From positions 1 to 64,000 of the forward strand of contig CAVTDW010000018.1 in the NCBI GenBank assembly GCA_963733505.1: a stretch of DNA of 64,000 bases, given 5' to 3'. The stretch is from JALYXV01 sp963733505. Lineage in GTDB: Bacteria; Actinomycetota; Acidimicrobiia; Acidimicrobiales; Palsa-688. Below the pieces are notes generated by a model, which saw only the letters and a list, made by a program, of their open reading frames with translations, was not told the DNA's origin and made no database searches. A program made the position numbers and the translations under genes. The first letter of the stretch is position 1; each line of letters starts with the position of its first letter. Shown here piece by piece: positions 35,061 through 44,744 of the stretch.

Positions 35061-35543
35061 TCAGCCCTCGAAGCGGGCGTCGCTGATCAGCCAGCCGCCC
35101 GCTCCGGCCACCGCCGAGAGTTCGAGCAGGCCTCCCGTGGCGAAGATCCGGTAGACGCACGAGGACGGTCCGGCCACCGCGCTGGAGCACCCCCGGGCCT
35201 GGACCCCGCCCGCGGGGAACGGCTGGGCGAAGACCGCCGCGACTGCCGCTGGGGTGGCATCGGTCAGGGCGGCCGCCCGGTCGCCCGCCTTCCAGGCAGC
35301 CACCAGGTGGCTCCCCGCCTGGTCCTGCGACGGCTGCGGCGCGCTCGGCCGATACACCGTCGTGGGTGGCACCGTCGAGGTGGTCGTGGTGCTCGCGGGC
35401 ACGGTCGCGGCGGCGGTCGTCGGCGCGACCGAGCCGGAGCCAGAACCGCCCTTGCATCCCGCGAGCGCCACCGAGACGGCGAGGGCGAGCGACAACAGCA
35501 CGATCGTCGGAAGGCGGAGTGGGAGCGAGTGAGGACGCAACAT
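35061..35543 (-). CDS. Small lipoprotein of unknown function
   Basis: ATG 35543 opens a lipoprotein signal (LPTIVLLSLALAVSVALAGC). A Gly/Ser then Thr-rich tether of about 40 residues leads to a domain of about 90 residues: SHLVAAWKAGDRAAALTDAT, VQARGCSSAVAGPSSCVYRI, SAVAGAGGWLISDARFEG. The two cysteines probably form a disulfide. The layout (helical start, beta-sheet end) resembles NTF2-like lipoproteins, but that is weak. The EXORDIUM-like gene lies 97 bases upstream on the same strand. Confidence 0.7.
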   Translation of the reverse strand: MLRPHSLPLRLPTIVLLSLALAVSVALAGCKGGSGSGSVAPTTAAATVPASTTTTSTVPPTTVYRPSAPQPSQDQAGSHLVAAWKAGDRAAALTDATPAAVAAVFAQPFPAGGVQARGCSSAVAGPSSCVYRIFATGGLLELSAVAGAGGWLISDARFEG

Positions 35544-35640
35544 GGTGCTGGCAGCATCGCACGCACCGGCGCCGGCGAGGAACGGGCGGGGAGCGGGCGG
35601 GGAGCGGCCAGCGAGCGAGCGGCGGGGCCGCCGGGCGCGG

Positions 35641-37362
35641 TCAGCCGAAGAACTTGTGATACAGCAGGCCGTCGCTCCCGACACCGAAGACGTCGATTCG
35701 ATCCGTCGCCCAAGACACCGCCGCCGGATTCGAAACGATCGTGGGGTCGCGGTTCTCCCAGAACGCCCACCCGCTCCCGTTCCACCAGTTATGCCAGATG
35801 GCGTTGTCGCCCCCGCGCGCAAACAGGTCGAGGCGGTTGGCGGCCCACGACGCCACCGCCGGCCCCGATCCCGCGGCCAAACCCGACGGCGGGGCGCCGG
35901 TCTCGCTCTGCCAGCCGGACCAGGAACGGGCGAAGAACTTGTGGTACACCCGGCCGTCATTACCCGTACCGAACAAATCGATCCGACCAAGCGCCCAGGA
36001 CACGGCGGCCGGGTTGGAAACGATCACCGGTCCGAGGCTCTCCCATCCCAACCAACGGGTGCCCTCCCACCAGGCGTGCCAGATGGCGTTGTCGGCGCCG
36101 CGGACGAACAGGTCCAGGCGGTTGGCGGCCCACGACGCCACCGCGGGAGCCGAACCGGGTGCCAACCCCGGCGGTGGGGCATGGGTCTCGCTCTGCCAGC
36201 CGGACCACGAACCGGCGAAGAACTTGTGGTATATCCAGCCGTTGGTGCCGACTCCGAAGAGGTCGATGCGGTTCGGAGCCCACGACACGGCGGCGGGGCT
36301 GGAGACGATCGTCGGCCCGAGGTTGGCCCAGTAGACCCATTGGGCGCCGTCCCACGAGGCTTGCCAGATCGCGTTGTCACGTCCCCGGACGAACACGTCG
36401 AGGCGGTTGGCCGACCACGACGCCGCGGCCGGATCCGAACCGGCGGCGATCCCAAATGGCGGTGCGCTGGTCTCGTTCTGCCAGCCCGACCAAACCGACG
36501 GTCGCTGGAAGGCCAAGACACAGCCATTGGCGGCGTTGCTCCACAAGGGTTGAACGGCGAAGGTTCCCTTCCCGGTGGTGATATTCGCCAAGCCGGTACT
36601 GGCGCATTTGTCGGAGAGCTCGAAACCCGAGGCGTCATACCAGGCGTTGAGAAGTGGGTCGGTGATCACCTCGGCCAGCTCGTGGCCGGCGATGATGCTG
36701 ACGCCGTCGAGGGCCCCATTCGCCCCGTTGACCTTGTGTCCGCTGCAGCTGGCGCTGGCATCGGTCATATAGGGAAGGACCGAATACGCCATGTTCGGCC
36801 GCGCCGCCACGGCGCCGTGATAGGCGCAGAAGGTGGAGCCGAATCCCGCCGGCGAGTGGCCACTCGGCGTGGCCACCATGACATGGACGTTCTGCGAGGT
36901 GCCGAGACCGAAATGGTTGGCGGCGTTGGCCGCCTCCGCTTGCAACTGGGCGTCGCTTGGCTGGACCGGTATCGGAGCCGGGTCGACCCACGAACCCCCG
37001 TAGAGCGAGGCGGGATTGCCCCCTCCGTACTGCGTCACCGTCGAGAGCCATGACGACCCGCCGACAGAAGACAGGAAGTTGACCAGGTAGGGGATCTCGC
37101 CGCTCGGATCCGACCCCCAACCCCAGAAGTCGACGACCACCACCGGGGCGTCCTCGACCGGGCCACCGTGATACGACATCGGGCCGGTCAGCACATGCGG
37201 GTTCACGTCGTCTGGCGGAACCATGAAATGGGGGGAGGGAAGCGGCGGGGGCGGGTCTGCGCCCGCTGACGTGGCGGCGACCAGGGCGGCGCCCATCAGC
37301 GACATCGTCAAGGCGCCAACGGCGATTATTCGTCCCCGTCGACGTGCCTGACTACCCGCCAT
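35641..37362 (-). CDS. Secreted EXORDIUM-like protein with a C-terminal beta-propeller of tandem repeats
   Basis: ATG 37362 gives a signal peptide with RRRGR before a hydrophobic core, cleaved near SAGADPP. Residues about 55-300 resemble the plant EXORDIUM/PHI-1 family: MSYHGGPV near the start, a VVVDFWGW strand, and the hallmark AGHELAEVITDPLLNAWYD followed by conserved cysteines (DKCAST, NGCVLAF). Residues about 305-573 are repeats of some 40-45 residues (AVASWAANRLDLFVRGADNA, IWHAWWEGTRWLGWESLG, VYHKFFARSWSGWQSETGAP) typical of PLL-like sugar-binding propellers. It is likely a secreted adhesin or wall-associated protein. HELAE is not a full HExxH, so protease activity is doubtful. It overlaps the ligase gene by 11 bases. 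Confidence 0.78.
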   Translation of the reverse strand: MAGSQARRRGRIIAVGALTMSLMGAALVAATSAGADPPPPLPSPHFMVPPDDVNPHVLTGPMSYHGGPVEDAPVVVVDFWGWGSDPSGEIPYLVNFLSSVGGSSWLSTVTQYGGGNPASLYGGSWVDPAPIPVQPSDAQLQAEAANAANHFGLGTSQNVHVMVATPSGHSPAGFGSTFCAYHGAVAARPNMAYSVLPYMTDASASCSGHKVNGANGALDGVSIIAGHELAEVITDPLLNAWYDASGFELSDKCASTGLANITTGKGTFAVQPLWSNAANGCVLAFQRPSVWSGWQNETSAPPFGIAAGSDPAAASWSANRLDVFVRGRDNAIWQASWDGAQWVYWANLGPTIVSSPAAVSWAPNRIDLFGVGTNGWIYHKFFAGSWSGWQSETHAPPPGLAPGSAPAVASWAANRLDLFVRGADNAIWHAWWEGTRWLGWESLGPVIVSNPAAVSWALGRIDLFGTGNDGRVYHKFFARSWSGWQSETGAPPSGLAAGSGPAVASWAANRLDLFARGGDNAIWHNWWNGSGWAFWENRDPTIVSNPAAVSWATDRIDVFGVGSDGLLYHKFFG

Positions 37363-38839
37363 CGTCTGGCAGCATCGCGCGAACACCATCGATGGTGTCA
37401 ATATCGGCCGCCGATTTGTCATCCCGGTAACCACGTACCCGCGCGAAGCGCAGCGCCACACCCCCCGGATAACGGGTGGACACTTGGACCCCGTCGAGTG
37501 CGACCTCGACCACCAACTCGGGGCGCACCCGAACCACGATCCCCTCACGCGCCGTCTCCAGTTCGAGGAGCCGAGCGGTCTGCCAGCGCAGCATCTCGTC
37601 GGTAAGGCCCTTGAACGTCTTGCCCAGCATGACGAACCCGCCTCGGGGGTCACGCGCCCCGAGGTGCAGGTTCGACAACCATCCCCGGCGGCGGCCGTGG
37701 CCCCATTCCGCGGCCAGCACGACGAGATCCAGTGTCCGTACCGGCTTGACCTTCTTCCATGCCGATCCCCGCCGTCCCGCCTCGTACCGAGAGTTCGCCA
37801 CCTTGACCATGACCCCCTCATGGCCGGCGGCGACCGCGCCCTCGAGGAAGCGCCCCGCCACCGCAGCGTCGTCGGTCACGACCACGGGCACGCACCGCCT
37901 GCCCGCCAGCGCCTCGAGCGCCCGGCGCCGCTCCAAGAGCGGCCGGTCCATCAGATCCTCCCCGTCCAGATGCAGGCAGTCGAACCACCACACGGCCAGG
38001 TCGGGGCCACCCCCGCTGAAACGGCTCATCGTGTCCTGGAACATCTCGGGCCCGATCACCTCGCCGTCGAGCACGAAGCGCGACGCCGCCATTTCCCGCA
38101 CCATTGCGACGACGCCGGCCAGCCGGGCGGTCACGTCGTTCAGGTTGCGGGTGAACAACCGCACCTCCTCGCCCGCCCGATGCGCCTGAATGCGAGCCCC
38201 GTCCAGCTTCCATTCGACCGAGCACAGCCCCGTGACCGCCTCGGTCACGCTTGCTGCGGTCGACGCCAGCATGGGCTGGACGGGCCGCAGCACCTCGAGG
38301 CCGATGGCCGCCAGCCCCGCCTCGCCCTCCGACAACGCCACCCCCGCGACCCGGCCCAGGTTGCCCGCCAGCATGACCGCCCGCCGCACCGCGGGCACCG
38401 GCACCGAAGCGGCCCGGGCGACGGCATCGGTCACCACACCCTCGAGGGCGCCGTGGCGCAGTTCACCCATCAAAAGGCGGCGGATGAAAAATGCCTCCTC
38501 GGTGGTGGCTCGCCCGAGCAGGTCGGAAAGAAGCCGATGGCGCGTCGCCCCGGAGCCGCTACCGGCGACAGCCTGCAACCCACTCACGGCCGAGTCCAGG
38601 TCACTGACGGTCAATGTCGACACCGCCGCCCCAGGCGCCAACTCCGAGACCGCCATGAGTGTGGCCCACCCGACGCCGACCTTCCCCTGTCGAGGCTCCC
38701 CCGCCAGAACAGCAACAACGGTCTCGATCTCACCAGCAGGTACCCGGCGAAGGAGGTCAGCCAACGCCACGATCTTCGCCGACCGCGATGAAGTCGACGC
38801 GACCAACGAGCAGGTGGCAACGACCTCCGCGAGCAACAC
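37352..38839 (-). CDS. ATP-dependent DNA ligase (LigB type)
   Basis: The enzyme seals DNA nicks using ATP. The adenylation motif is SVEWKLDGARIQAHR with Lys211 as nucleophile; other motifs include FVLDGEVIG, LAVWWFDCLHLDG, EGVMVKVANSRYEAG, SAWKKVKPVRTLDLVV. GTG 38839 (VLLAEVVATCSLVAST) fits the actinobacterial LigB start; a start 16 residues earlier is possible but adds atypical sequence. At 495 residues the length is normal. It overlaps the downstream EXORDIUM-like gene. NAD-dependent LigA must exist elsewhere, so this is an accessory repair ligase. Confidence 0.92.
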   Translation of the reverse strand: MLLAEVVATCSLVASTSSRSAKIVALADLLRRVPAGEIETVVAVLAGEPRQGKVGVGWATLMAVSELAPGAAVSTLTVSDLDSAVSGLQAVAGSGSGATRHRLLSDLLGRATTEEAFFIRRLLMGELRHGALEGVVTDAVARAASVPVPAVRRAVMLAGNLGRVAGVALSEGEAGLAAIGLEVLRPVQPMLASTAASVTEAVTGLCSVEWKLDGARIQAHRAGEEVRLFTRNLNDVTARLAGVVAMVREMAASRFVLDGEVIGPEMFQDTMSRFSGGGPDLAVWWFDCLHLDGEDLMDRPLLERRRALEALAGRRCVPVVVTDDAAVAGRFLEGAVAAGHEGVMVKVANSRYEAGRRGSAWKKVKPVRTLDLVVLAAEWGHGRRRGWLSNLHLGARDPRGGFVMLGKTFKGLTDEMLRWQTARLLELETAREGIVVRVRPELVVEVALDGVQVSTRYPGGVALRFARVRGYRDDKSAADIDTIDGVRAMLPDDGG

Positions 38840-38931
38840 GGCACGATCCTGCCCCAGCACCGGGCGTTGAGCGGTGCCCAGGACCAAAATCGCTGGGGCT
38901 GGTCCCGTCAGAGACGGCTACCGTCGAACCG

Positions 38932-40618
38932 ATGCCCGACAAGCACGTACATGCACTCGCCGAGGACTATTGGGAAACCCTCCTCGAGGCCAATCCGATC
39001 ACGGCGACCATGCTCGGCGACCATCGCTACGACGACCGGCTCGAAGATCTCTCGGCCGAGGGGGAACAGCAGCTGCGAACGAAGTGGGCGGCACTGTCGC
39101 AGCGGCTGGCGGCGATCGACCGCTCGGGCCTCGACGTCGAGGACCGGGCGACGTGCAGCCAACTCGCCCAGGAGCTGGGCGACGCCGTTGCCGCCGATCG
39201 ACGAGCGCTTGGTGGAACTGCAGTCCGACCAGATGACCGGGTATCACGTGGGGCTCCTGATTTCGGCGTCACTCGTGTCGGCGCCCGACCCGGAATCTGC
39301 CTGGAAGCTGGTCGATCGCCTGCGCCAAATCCCCCGGGCCTTCGAGCAGGCGGGACAACGATTCCTCGACGGCGTCGCCGCAGGTCGCACCCCGGCGAGG
39401 GTTTGCATCGACCGTTCGCTGAACGTGATCGAGGGTTATCTGGCGTCGCCGCTCACCGCCGACGTCTTCGCCCAGCTGAAGGGCCCACCCGACTGGGACG
39501 GTGAGGCCCGCTGGCGCTCGGCATTGGACGAGGCGGTCCGTGACGCGGTGCGACCGGCATTCCAGGCCCTGGCAGGGGTCCTTCGCGACCACCTCCTGCC
39601 CGTCGCCCGCGACGACGAACACTGCGGTCTTGGATGGCTCGATGATGGCGAGGCGATGTACGCCACCTGGGTTCGCCACCACACGTCCCTCGACATCACC
39701 CCGGCCGAAGTGCACCGCTTTGGCCTCTCCGAAGTGACCGACAAGCTGCCGGCCGAGTACGCCACGGTCGCGGGCCGGCTGTTCGGGATCACCGAACCGG
39801 CTGAAGTGTTCGCCCGCCTGCGGGACGACAAGACCCTGCGCTACCAGTCGCCGGAGGAGATCATGGCCGCGGCCCGGGCGAGCCTGGCGGCGGCTTCGTC
39901 CACCATGGTGGACTGGTTCGGCCGGCTTCCGCAATCGGCCTGCGCCATCGAAGCGGTTCCCGACTTTCTCGCCCCGGACTCGCCCGGCGCCTACTACGTG
40001 CCGCCCGCGCCCGACGGTTCGCGAACCGGAACGTACTTCGTGAACACCCATAGTCCTGAGGAGAAGGCCCGCTACGAAGCGGCATCGATCGGCTTCCACG
40101 AAGCCATACCCGGACACCATTTGCAGCTGACGATTGCCTCCGAACTCACCAGCCTCCCCCGGTTCCGGCGATTCTCGCTCGTCAACGCCGCATACTGCGA
40201 GGGCTGGGGTTTGTACTCCGAACGACTGGCCGACGAGATGGGGCTCTACCCCGGCGACCTGGACCGGCTGGGGATGCTGAGCGCCGACTCGCTGCGGTCG
40301 TGCCGCTTGGTGGTCGACTCTGGTCTGCACGCCATGGGCTGGTCCCGCGAGCGGGCCATCGAGTTCATGTCGGTCCATACACCGATGTCTCGCGACGAGA
40401 TCATGGTCGAGGTGGACCGCTACGTCGCCATGCCCGGCCAGGCCTTGGCCTACAAGGTCGGCCAGCGGGAGATCTTCCGCCTCCGTGACGCCGCCCGCTC
40501 GGCGCTCGGCGCCGGCTTCGACATCAAGGGCTTCCACGATTCGGTGCTCGGGTCGGGCTCGGTCGCCCTACCGGTGCTCAGGGAAGTGGTCGAGGAGTGG
40601 ATCCTGAAAAATCGGTAA
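38932..40618 (+). CDS. DUF885 family metallopeptidase-like protein, frameshifted near the N-terminus
   Basis: ATG 38932 begins MPDKHVHALAEDYWETLLEA, NPITATMLGDHRYDDRLEDL, the standard DUF885 start. The frame breaks after LAQELGDAVAA at about 39191-39196 and the next frame continues IDERLVELQSDQMTGYHVGL to 40618. One surplus base explains this. The rest is intact: zinc-type motif GFHEAIPGHHLQL, LVNAAYCEGWGLYSERLADE, LVVDSGLHAMGWSRERAIEF, MPGQALAYKVGQREI. DUF885 proteins are thermolysin-like M32/M3-related peptidases of uncertain substrate, and the lack of a signal suggests a cytoplasmic enzyme. Restored length is about 562 residues. Confidence 0.85.
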
Positions 40619-40702
40619 GAAGAACACCGCAAGTCTTCGACCCGTCGTGCGTTCCTCTGGACAGGGGGATACCACCGAACCCTCGCATGTGGTGCCCAGG
40701 CA

Positions 40703-41707
40703 GTGCCGCCAGCGCCGACAGGTTCCACCGCGAGGGGCGGGGGTTGCGGGGTTGGCAGGCCGATCAAGCGATCGGCCGGCCAACCCTGCGTTTTCACGGT
40801 ATTGCTCGTCGCGTTGGCGGCATGCAGCTCGTCGTCGAGCCGGTCCCGCGCCACGGTTGCACCCGCGGACGCGACGACCACGACGAGAACCGCCCCGGCG
40901 GGCCCATGCGGATGGGCGAGCGCGCCGCCCGAGACCTACGACCACGTCATCTGGATCTGGATGGAAAACCACACCTGGCCGCAAGTCCTCGGCAACCGAG
41001 CGGCCGCCCCCTACGAGGCGGGCCTGGCGGCGCAGTGCGCCACGGCAACGGCCTATCACGACGTCGGCAGTCCCTCGCTGCCCAACTACCTCGGTGCGAC
41101 TTCGGGCGCCACCCAGGGCATCACCGACGACGGATCGCCGGCCAGCCATCCCCTGACCGTCGACAACCTGTTCCGCCAGGTGCGAACGGCCGGGGGAACC
41201 GAACGGAGCTACCAAGAGGGCATGGTCCAGCCATGCCAGCTGGTGCCGGGCGGCCAGTACGCCGTCAAGCACAACCCGGCGGCCTACTACGTCGGCCCCG
41301 CAGGCAGCGACCGGGCGGCGTGCCGGGCCGACGACGTGTCGTTCGACACCTGGGCCCGGGATCTCGAAGGCCACCTTCCGAGCTTCGCGTTCATCACCCC
41401 GAACCTGTGCCACGACACCCACGACTGCGCGGTAGCGACCGGTGATGCTTGGTTGGCCCAGGAGCTGCCGAAGATCCTGGGCAGCACGGTCTATCGAGCG
41501 GGTCGAACGGCGGTCTTTGTCGTCTGGGACGAGAACACTCCGATGCCGAACATCGTGATCGGGCCCGCCGTTCCTCCCGGCCTCGTCGTAACCCAGACAT
41601 TCGATCACTACGGCCTGCTGCGCACGACCGAGGAATTGTCGGCCCTTCCCGGCCGGCTCGGTGCTGCGGGAGCGGCGCCGAGCCTGCGCGTCGCCTTCAA
41701 CCTCTGA
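40703..41707 (+). CDS. Acid-phosphatase/phospholipase-C-type phosphoesterase lipoprotein; start uncertain
   Basis: The core matches the phosphoesterase family (phospholipase C-like/acid phosphatase): YDHVIWIWMENHTWPQVLG, SLPNYLGATSGATQGITDDG, LPSFAFITPNLCHDTHDCAV, GRTAVFVVWDENT. The hydrophobic VFTVLLVALAAC ending in a lipobox makes it a secreted lipoprotein. GTG 40703 is the only in-frame start that leaves a signal peptide, but a strong hairpin (40750-40785) lies inside the first 30 codons, so the real start or a frame error is open to question. It hydrolyses a phosphoester outside the cell, substrate unknown. Confidence 0.8.
   Translation: MPPAPTGSTARGGGCGVGRPIKRSAGQPCVFTVLLVALAACSSSSSRSRATVAPADATTTTRTAPAGPCGWASAPPETYDHVIWIWMENHTWPQVLGNRAAAPYEAGLAAQCATATAYHDVGSPSLPNYLGATSGATQGITDDGSPASHPLTVDNLFRQVRTAGGTERSYQEGMVQPCQLVPGGQYAVKHNPAAYYVGPAGSDRAACRADDVSFDTWARDLEGHLPSFAFITPNLCHDTHDCAVATGDAWLAQELPKILGSTVYRAGRTAVFVVWDENTPMPNIVIGPAVPPGLVVTQTFDHYGLLRTTEELSALPGRLGAAGAAPSLRVAFNL
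40750..40785. terminator. 16-bp hairpin after the DUF885 gene
   Basis: GGTTGGCAGGCCGATC (40750-40765) pairs with GATCGGCCGGCCAACC (40770-40785) at 15 of 16 positions, loop AAGC, followed by CTGCGTTTTC. It resembles a terminator for the DUF885 gene 132 bases earlier, yet it lies within the presumed first codons of the phosphoesterase gene. Confidence 0.6.
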
Positions 41708-41757
41708 TCCGCCCGTCCTGACGCGCCCAGGCGTTGGCCCTGGGCCAAGATTGGCCC

Positions 41758-42863
41758 GTGACCTCCGCCCTACCCGACCGGCCCCCCGATCGCCGGCGCC
41801 TTTACCTTACGGTCGCCCTCGTCCTGGCGCTGCTGGCGGGCGCGGCCGTGGTCTTTGCCGCCAACACCAGCCCGTCAAAGCTCCAGCCCAAGGTAGACAC
41901 CAACAACCTCGCCGTCGGTCCCGTCGTTCCCGCGGTCAACGCCGTCGGCTGGCTCAACTCGGCGCCGCTCACACCGGCGAGCTTGAGCGGCAAGGTCGTG
42001 CTGTACGACTTCTGGACCTACTCCTGCGTCAACTGCGTGCGGACCATCCCCTACGTCCGGGCCCTGTACGACCGCTACCGCAACGAGGGCCTCGTCGTCG
42101 TCGGAATCCACTCCCCGGAGTTCGACTTCGAGAAGAACCACAACAACGTGACCCGGGCCGTCAAGGACCTCGGGGTGACGTGGCCGGTCGCGCTCGACGA
42201 CAAGATGGTGGTTTGGGACGCCTTCCAGAACAACTCCTGGCCAGCCGACTACATCGCCGACGGTGCTGGCCACCTCCGCTACACCCATGTCGGCGAGGGC
42301 GATTACGGCCAAACCGAGGACGTTGTCAGAACGCTGCTCCGGGTCGACGCCAGCGCCCCGCGCGCCGCCGATCCTTCGGCGAGCGCAGCCCCCGCCGGCG
42401 CCGCGCCGTCCGCGGCGGGTGACATCACGCCCGAAACCTATCTCGGGGTGCTACGGGGCAACTCGGCCAAGCAGGGCCCCGCCACCTACCCCGACCCGAC
42501 AACGGTGCCCGTCGACACCGCCCGGCTGTCGGGCGCATGGACCGGCACCGGGGATTACGTGCAAGCCGATGGCGCCGCCAGCGCCGTCGTCCTGCACTAC
42601 CAGGCCCGCGAGGTGAACCTGGTCTTGGCGCCGCCCGCCGCAGGGCCGGTCTCGGTCTTCCTCGAACTCGACGGCAAACCGCTCCCACCCGCCTATCGAA
42701 CCAGCCAGACCGTCGTCGACGCTGCGGGCCGGACCTCGGTACGTGGTGGCCGACGCCGACCTGTACCGCCTGGTCCTCGGCCCAGCGCGTCGAGGGCCAC
42801 ACCCTGCGGATCACGGCCAACGCCCCCGGTCTGCTCGCCTACGCCTTCACCTTCGGGACCTGA
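41758..42863 (+). CDS. Membrane-anchored thioredoxin-like protein (DipZ C-terminal type), frameshifted twice
   Basis: After a signal anchor (LYLTVALVLALLAGAAVVFA) comes a redoxin domain with the active-site pair CVNC in YDFWTYSCVNCVRTIPYV, then VVVGIHSPEFDFEKNH and NNSWPADYIADGAGHLRYTH, as in DipZ. A C-terminal beta domain follows (TPETYLGVLRGN, VVLHYQAREVNLVLAPP). Near 42738 and 42775 two surplus bases split the end; reading across them gives VVADADLYRLV, then SAQRVEGHTLRITANAPG, YAFTFGT and a stop at 42863. It transfers electrons from CcdA to exported partners. GTG 41758 or a GTG at 41734 may be the start. CcdA follows 19 bases later. Confidence 0.82.
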
Positions 42864-42881
42864 GCATGGAGTACCGACGCC

Positions 42882-43586
42882 GTGGTGCGTGACCTCGTCG
42901 CCCTGTTCGGCGCCGGGGTGGCGTCGTTCCTGGCGCCGTGCCTGGTCCCGCTGCTTCCGGCCTATCTGGGGATCATCACCGGCGAGGCCGCGGGCGGCGG
43001 CGACGCCAGCCGCGCCGTCCCCGCCACCGCCGTCTTCGTGTTGGGTTTCGCCACCGTCTTCGCCGGCTTGGGCGCCGCCGCGGGGCTGGTGGGCTCGTCC
43101 CTCCATCACCTTCAGCAGGTCGTGCAGCGCGTCGGTGGCGTCGTCGTGGCCCTCATGGGACTGGCGCTGCTCGGCCTGGTGCGGGGACCGTTCCTGCGTG
43201 AGGCTCGGTTGTTCCACAGCCTGCCCAAGGTCGCGGGCCCCCTGCGCCCGTATGTGATCGGCATCGCGTTCGGTGCCGCGTGGACCCCGTGCGTGGGACC
43301 GCTCCTGGCCGCCGCGTTGACCGTGGCCGCCCAGGGCGGCCAGGCCGGCCGTGGGGCGCTGCTCCTCTTGGCGTACGCCTTCGGCATCGGGGTGCCGTTC
43401 CTGGTGGCGTCGCTGGGATTGGCGTCATGGCCCCGATTGACCGTTGCCCTGCGCCGGGCGGGCCGCACCATCGAACGGGTCGCCGGAGTGCTGCTCGTCG
43501 TCTTAGGCGTGCTCCTGGCGACCGATACCTACCGGCACCTCACGTCCTACCTGGCCCGGTTCACCCCGTCGGTCCACGGGTTGTAG
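42882..43586 (+). CDS. ccdA: CcdA-family cytochrome c biogenesis/thiol-disulfide transmembrane protein
   Basis: The 234-residue protein has six or seven membrane helices with the two redox cysteines of CcdA in LAPCLVPLLPAYLG and WTPCVGPLLAAAL. CcdA moves reducing power from cytoplasmic thioredoxin across the membrane. In DipZ the CcdA and thioredoxin-like parts are one polypeptide; here they are adjacent genes in the reverse order, thioredoxin first. The start GTG 42882 follows the thioredoxin gene closely, so the pair forms one transcript. Confidence 0.9.
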   Translation: MVRDLVALFGAGVASFLAPCLVPLLPAYLGIITGEAAGGGDASRAVPATAVFVLGFATVFAGLGAAAGLVGSSLHHLQQVVQRVGGVVVALMGLALLGLVRGPFLREARLFHSLPKVAGPLRPYVIGIAFGAAWTPCVGPLLAAALTVAAQGGQAGRGALLLLAYAFGIGVPFLVASLGLASWPRLTVALRRAGRTIERVAGVLLVVLGVLLATDTYRHLTSYLARFTPSVHGL

Positions 43587-43605
43587 GTCGACGACGGGCT
43601 CGCCG

Positions 43606-44688
43606 ATGGACATCCACAAGGCGACCCAACGATACGAGGCGTGGCTGCGATCGAACCTTCCGGCGGTGATCGAAGCCGACCTCGAGTACAAGCATCAGCA
43701 GATGGCGGCCGCCGTTTTCCCCTTCTTTCGTGCCACCTTCTACCGATGGGCGCAGCGTATGACACAGCTGCTCCCCGAGCTCGATTCGGCGCCGGTCGTG
43801 CTCGGGGTCGGCGACATCCACGTCGAGAACTACGGGACGTGGCGCGACGCCGACGGCCGCCTGGTCTGGGGAATCAACGACTTCGACGAATCGACACCCC
43901 TTTCCTACGCAGGCGACCTGGTGCGCCTGGCCACCAGTGCCGCCCTGGCCACGGGCGAGCAGAAGCTGGCGCTGCACCCGAGGGAATCGGCCGACGCCAT
44001 CATCGCGGGGTACCACGACGGGATCATGGGTGGCGGCGGCCCGTTCGTGCTGGCGGAACGACACACCCGTCTACGCCGGCTCGTGACCGGCGAACTCCGC
44101 GATCCGGTGCGGTTCTGGACCAAGATGCAAGCCCTCCCAGAAGCGCCCCTGGCGGTATATCCGCCCGAGGCGGTCGACGCCGCCGTGACCGCCCTCCCCG
44201 AGCACGGGGCCGACGGCGGCGCCAGCATCAGGAGTCGCCGGGCCGGGTTGGGCAGCCTGGGCCGGCCCCGGCTGGTGGCACTGGCACCCTGGCAGGGAGG
44301 CGCGGTGGCGCGAGAGGTCAAGGCCATTCTGCCCTCCGCGTGGTGCTGGGCCACGAATGATCCAGCGCCCACGATCCACTACGCCGACGTGCTGGACCGG
44401 GCGGTTCGCTGCCGCGATCCCCACACCGCAGTTCGCAACCGCTGGCTGGTCCGGCGCCTGGCTCCCGACTGCGTGCGAGTTGAGCTGGCCGATCTACCGG
44501 CCGAGCGGGACGAGGCGGCGCTCCTCGGCTGGATGGGCTTCGAGCTGGCCAATATCCACCTGGGAACGGCGGATATCCGATCCTCGATACTCGAGGATCT
44601 GGCCCGGCGCCCTCCCGGATGGCTGCTGTCGGCAGCCGAGCGCATGGCCGACGACACACGCGACGACTGGCGCAGCTGGCGCAGTTGA
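43606..44688 (+). CDS. DUF2252 family protein
   Basis: The product has the family hallmarks near the N-terminus: VVLGVGDIHVENYGTWRDAD and VWGINDFDESTPLSYAGDLV, which resemble the catalytic loop and metal-binding Asp of kinase-like folds (aminoglycoside phosphotransferase-like), then GFELANIHLG near the end. DUF2252 function is unknown; a kinase-like activity is inference. At 360 residues it is a little shorter than many members. It starts 19 bases after ccdA on the same strand and may be cotranscribed. Confidence 0.85.
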   Translation: MDIHKATQRYEAWLRSNLPAVIEADLEYKHQQMAAAVFPFFRATFYRWAQRMTQLLPELDSAPVVLGVGDIHVENYGTWRDADGRLVWGINDFDESTPLSYAGDLVRLATSAALATGEQKLALHPRESADAIIAGYHDGIMGGGGPFVLAERHTRLRRLVTGELRDPVRFWTKMQALPEAPLAVYPPEAVDAAVTALPEHGADGGASIRSRRAGLGSLGRPRLVALAPWQGGAVAREVKAILPSAWCWATNDPAPTIHYADVLDRAVRCRDPHTAVRNRWLVRRLAPDCVRVELADLPAERDEAALLGWMGFELANIHLGTADIRSSILEDLARRPPGWLLSAAERMADDTRDDWRSWRS

Positions 44689-44744
44689 GGCCCGCACGAG
44701 AGCGATAGTGTTGCCCCACGGCCGACCAGAGGAGGTGAGGACGC

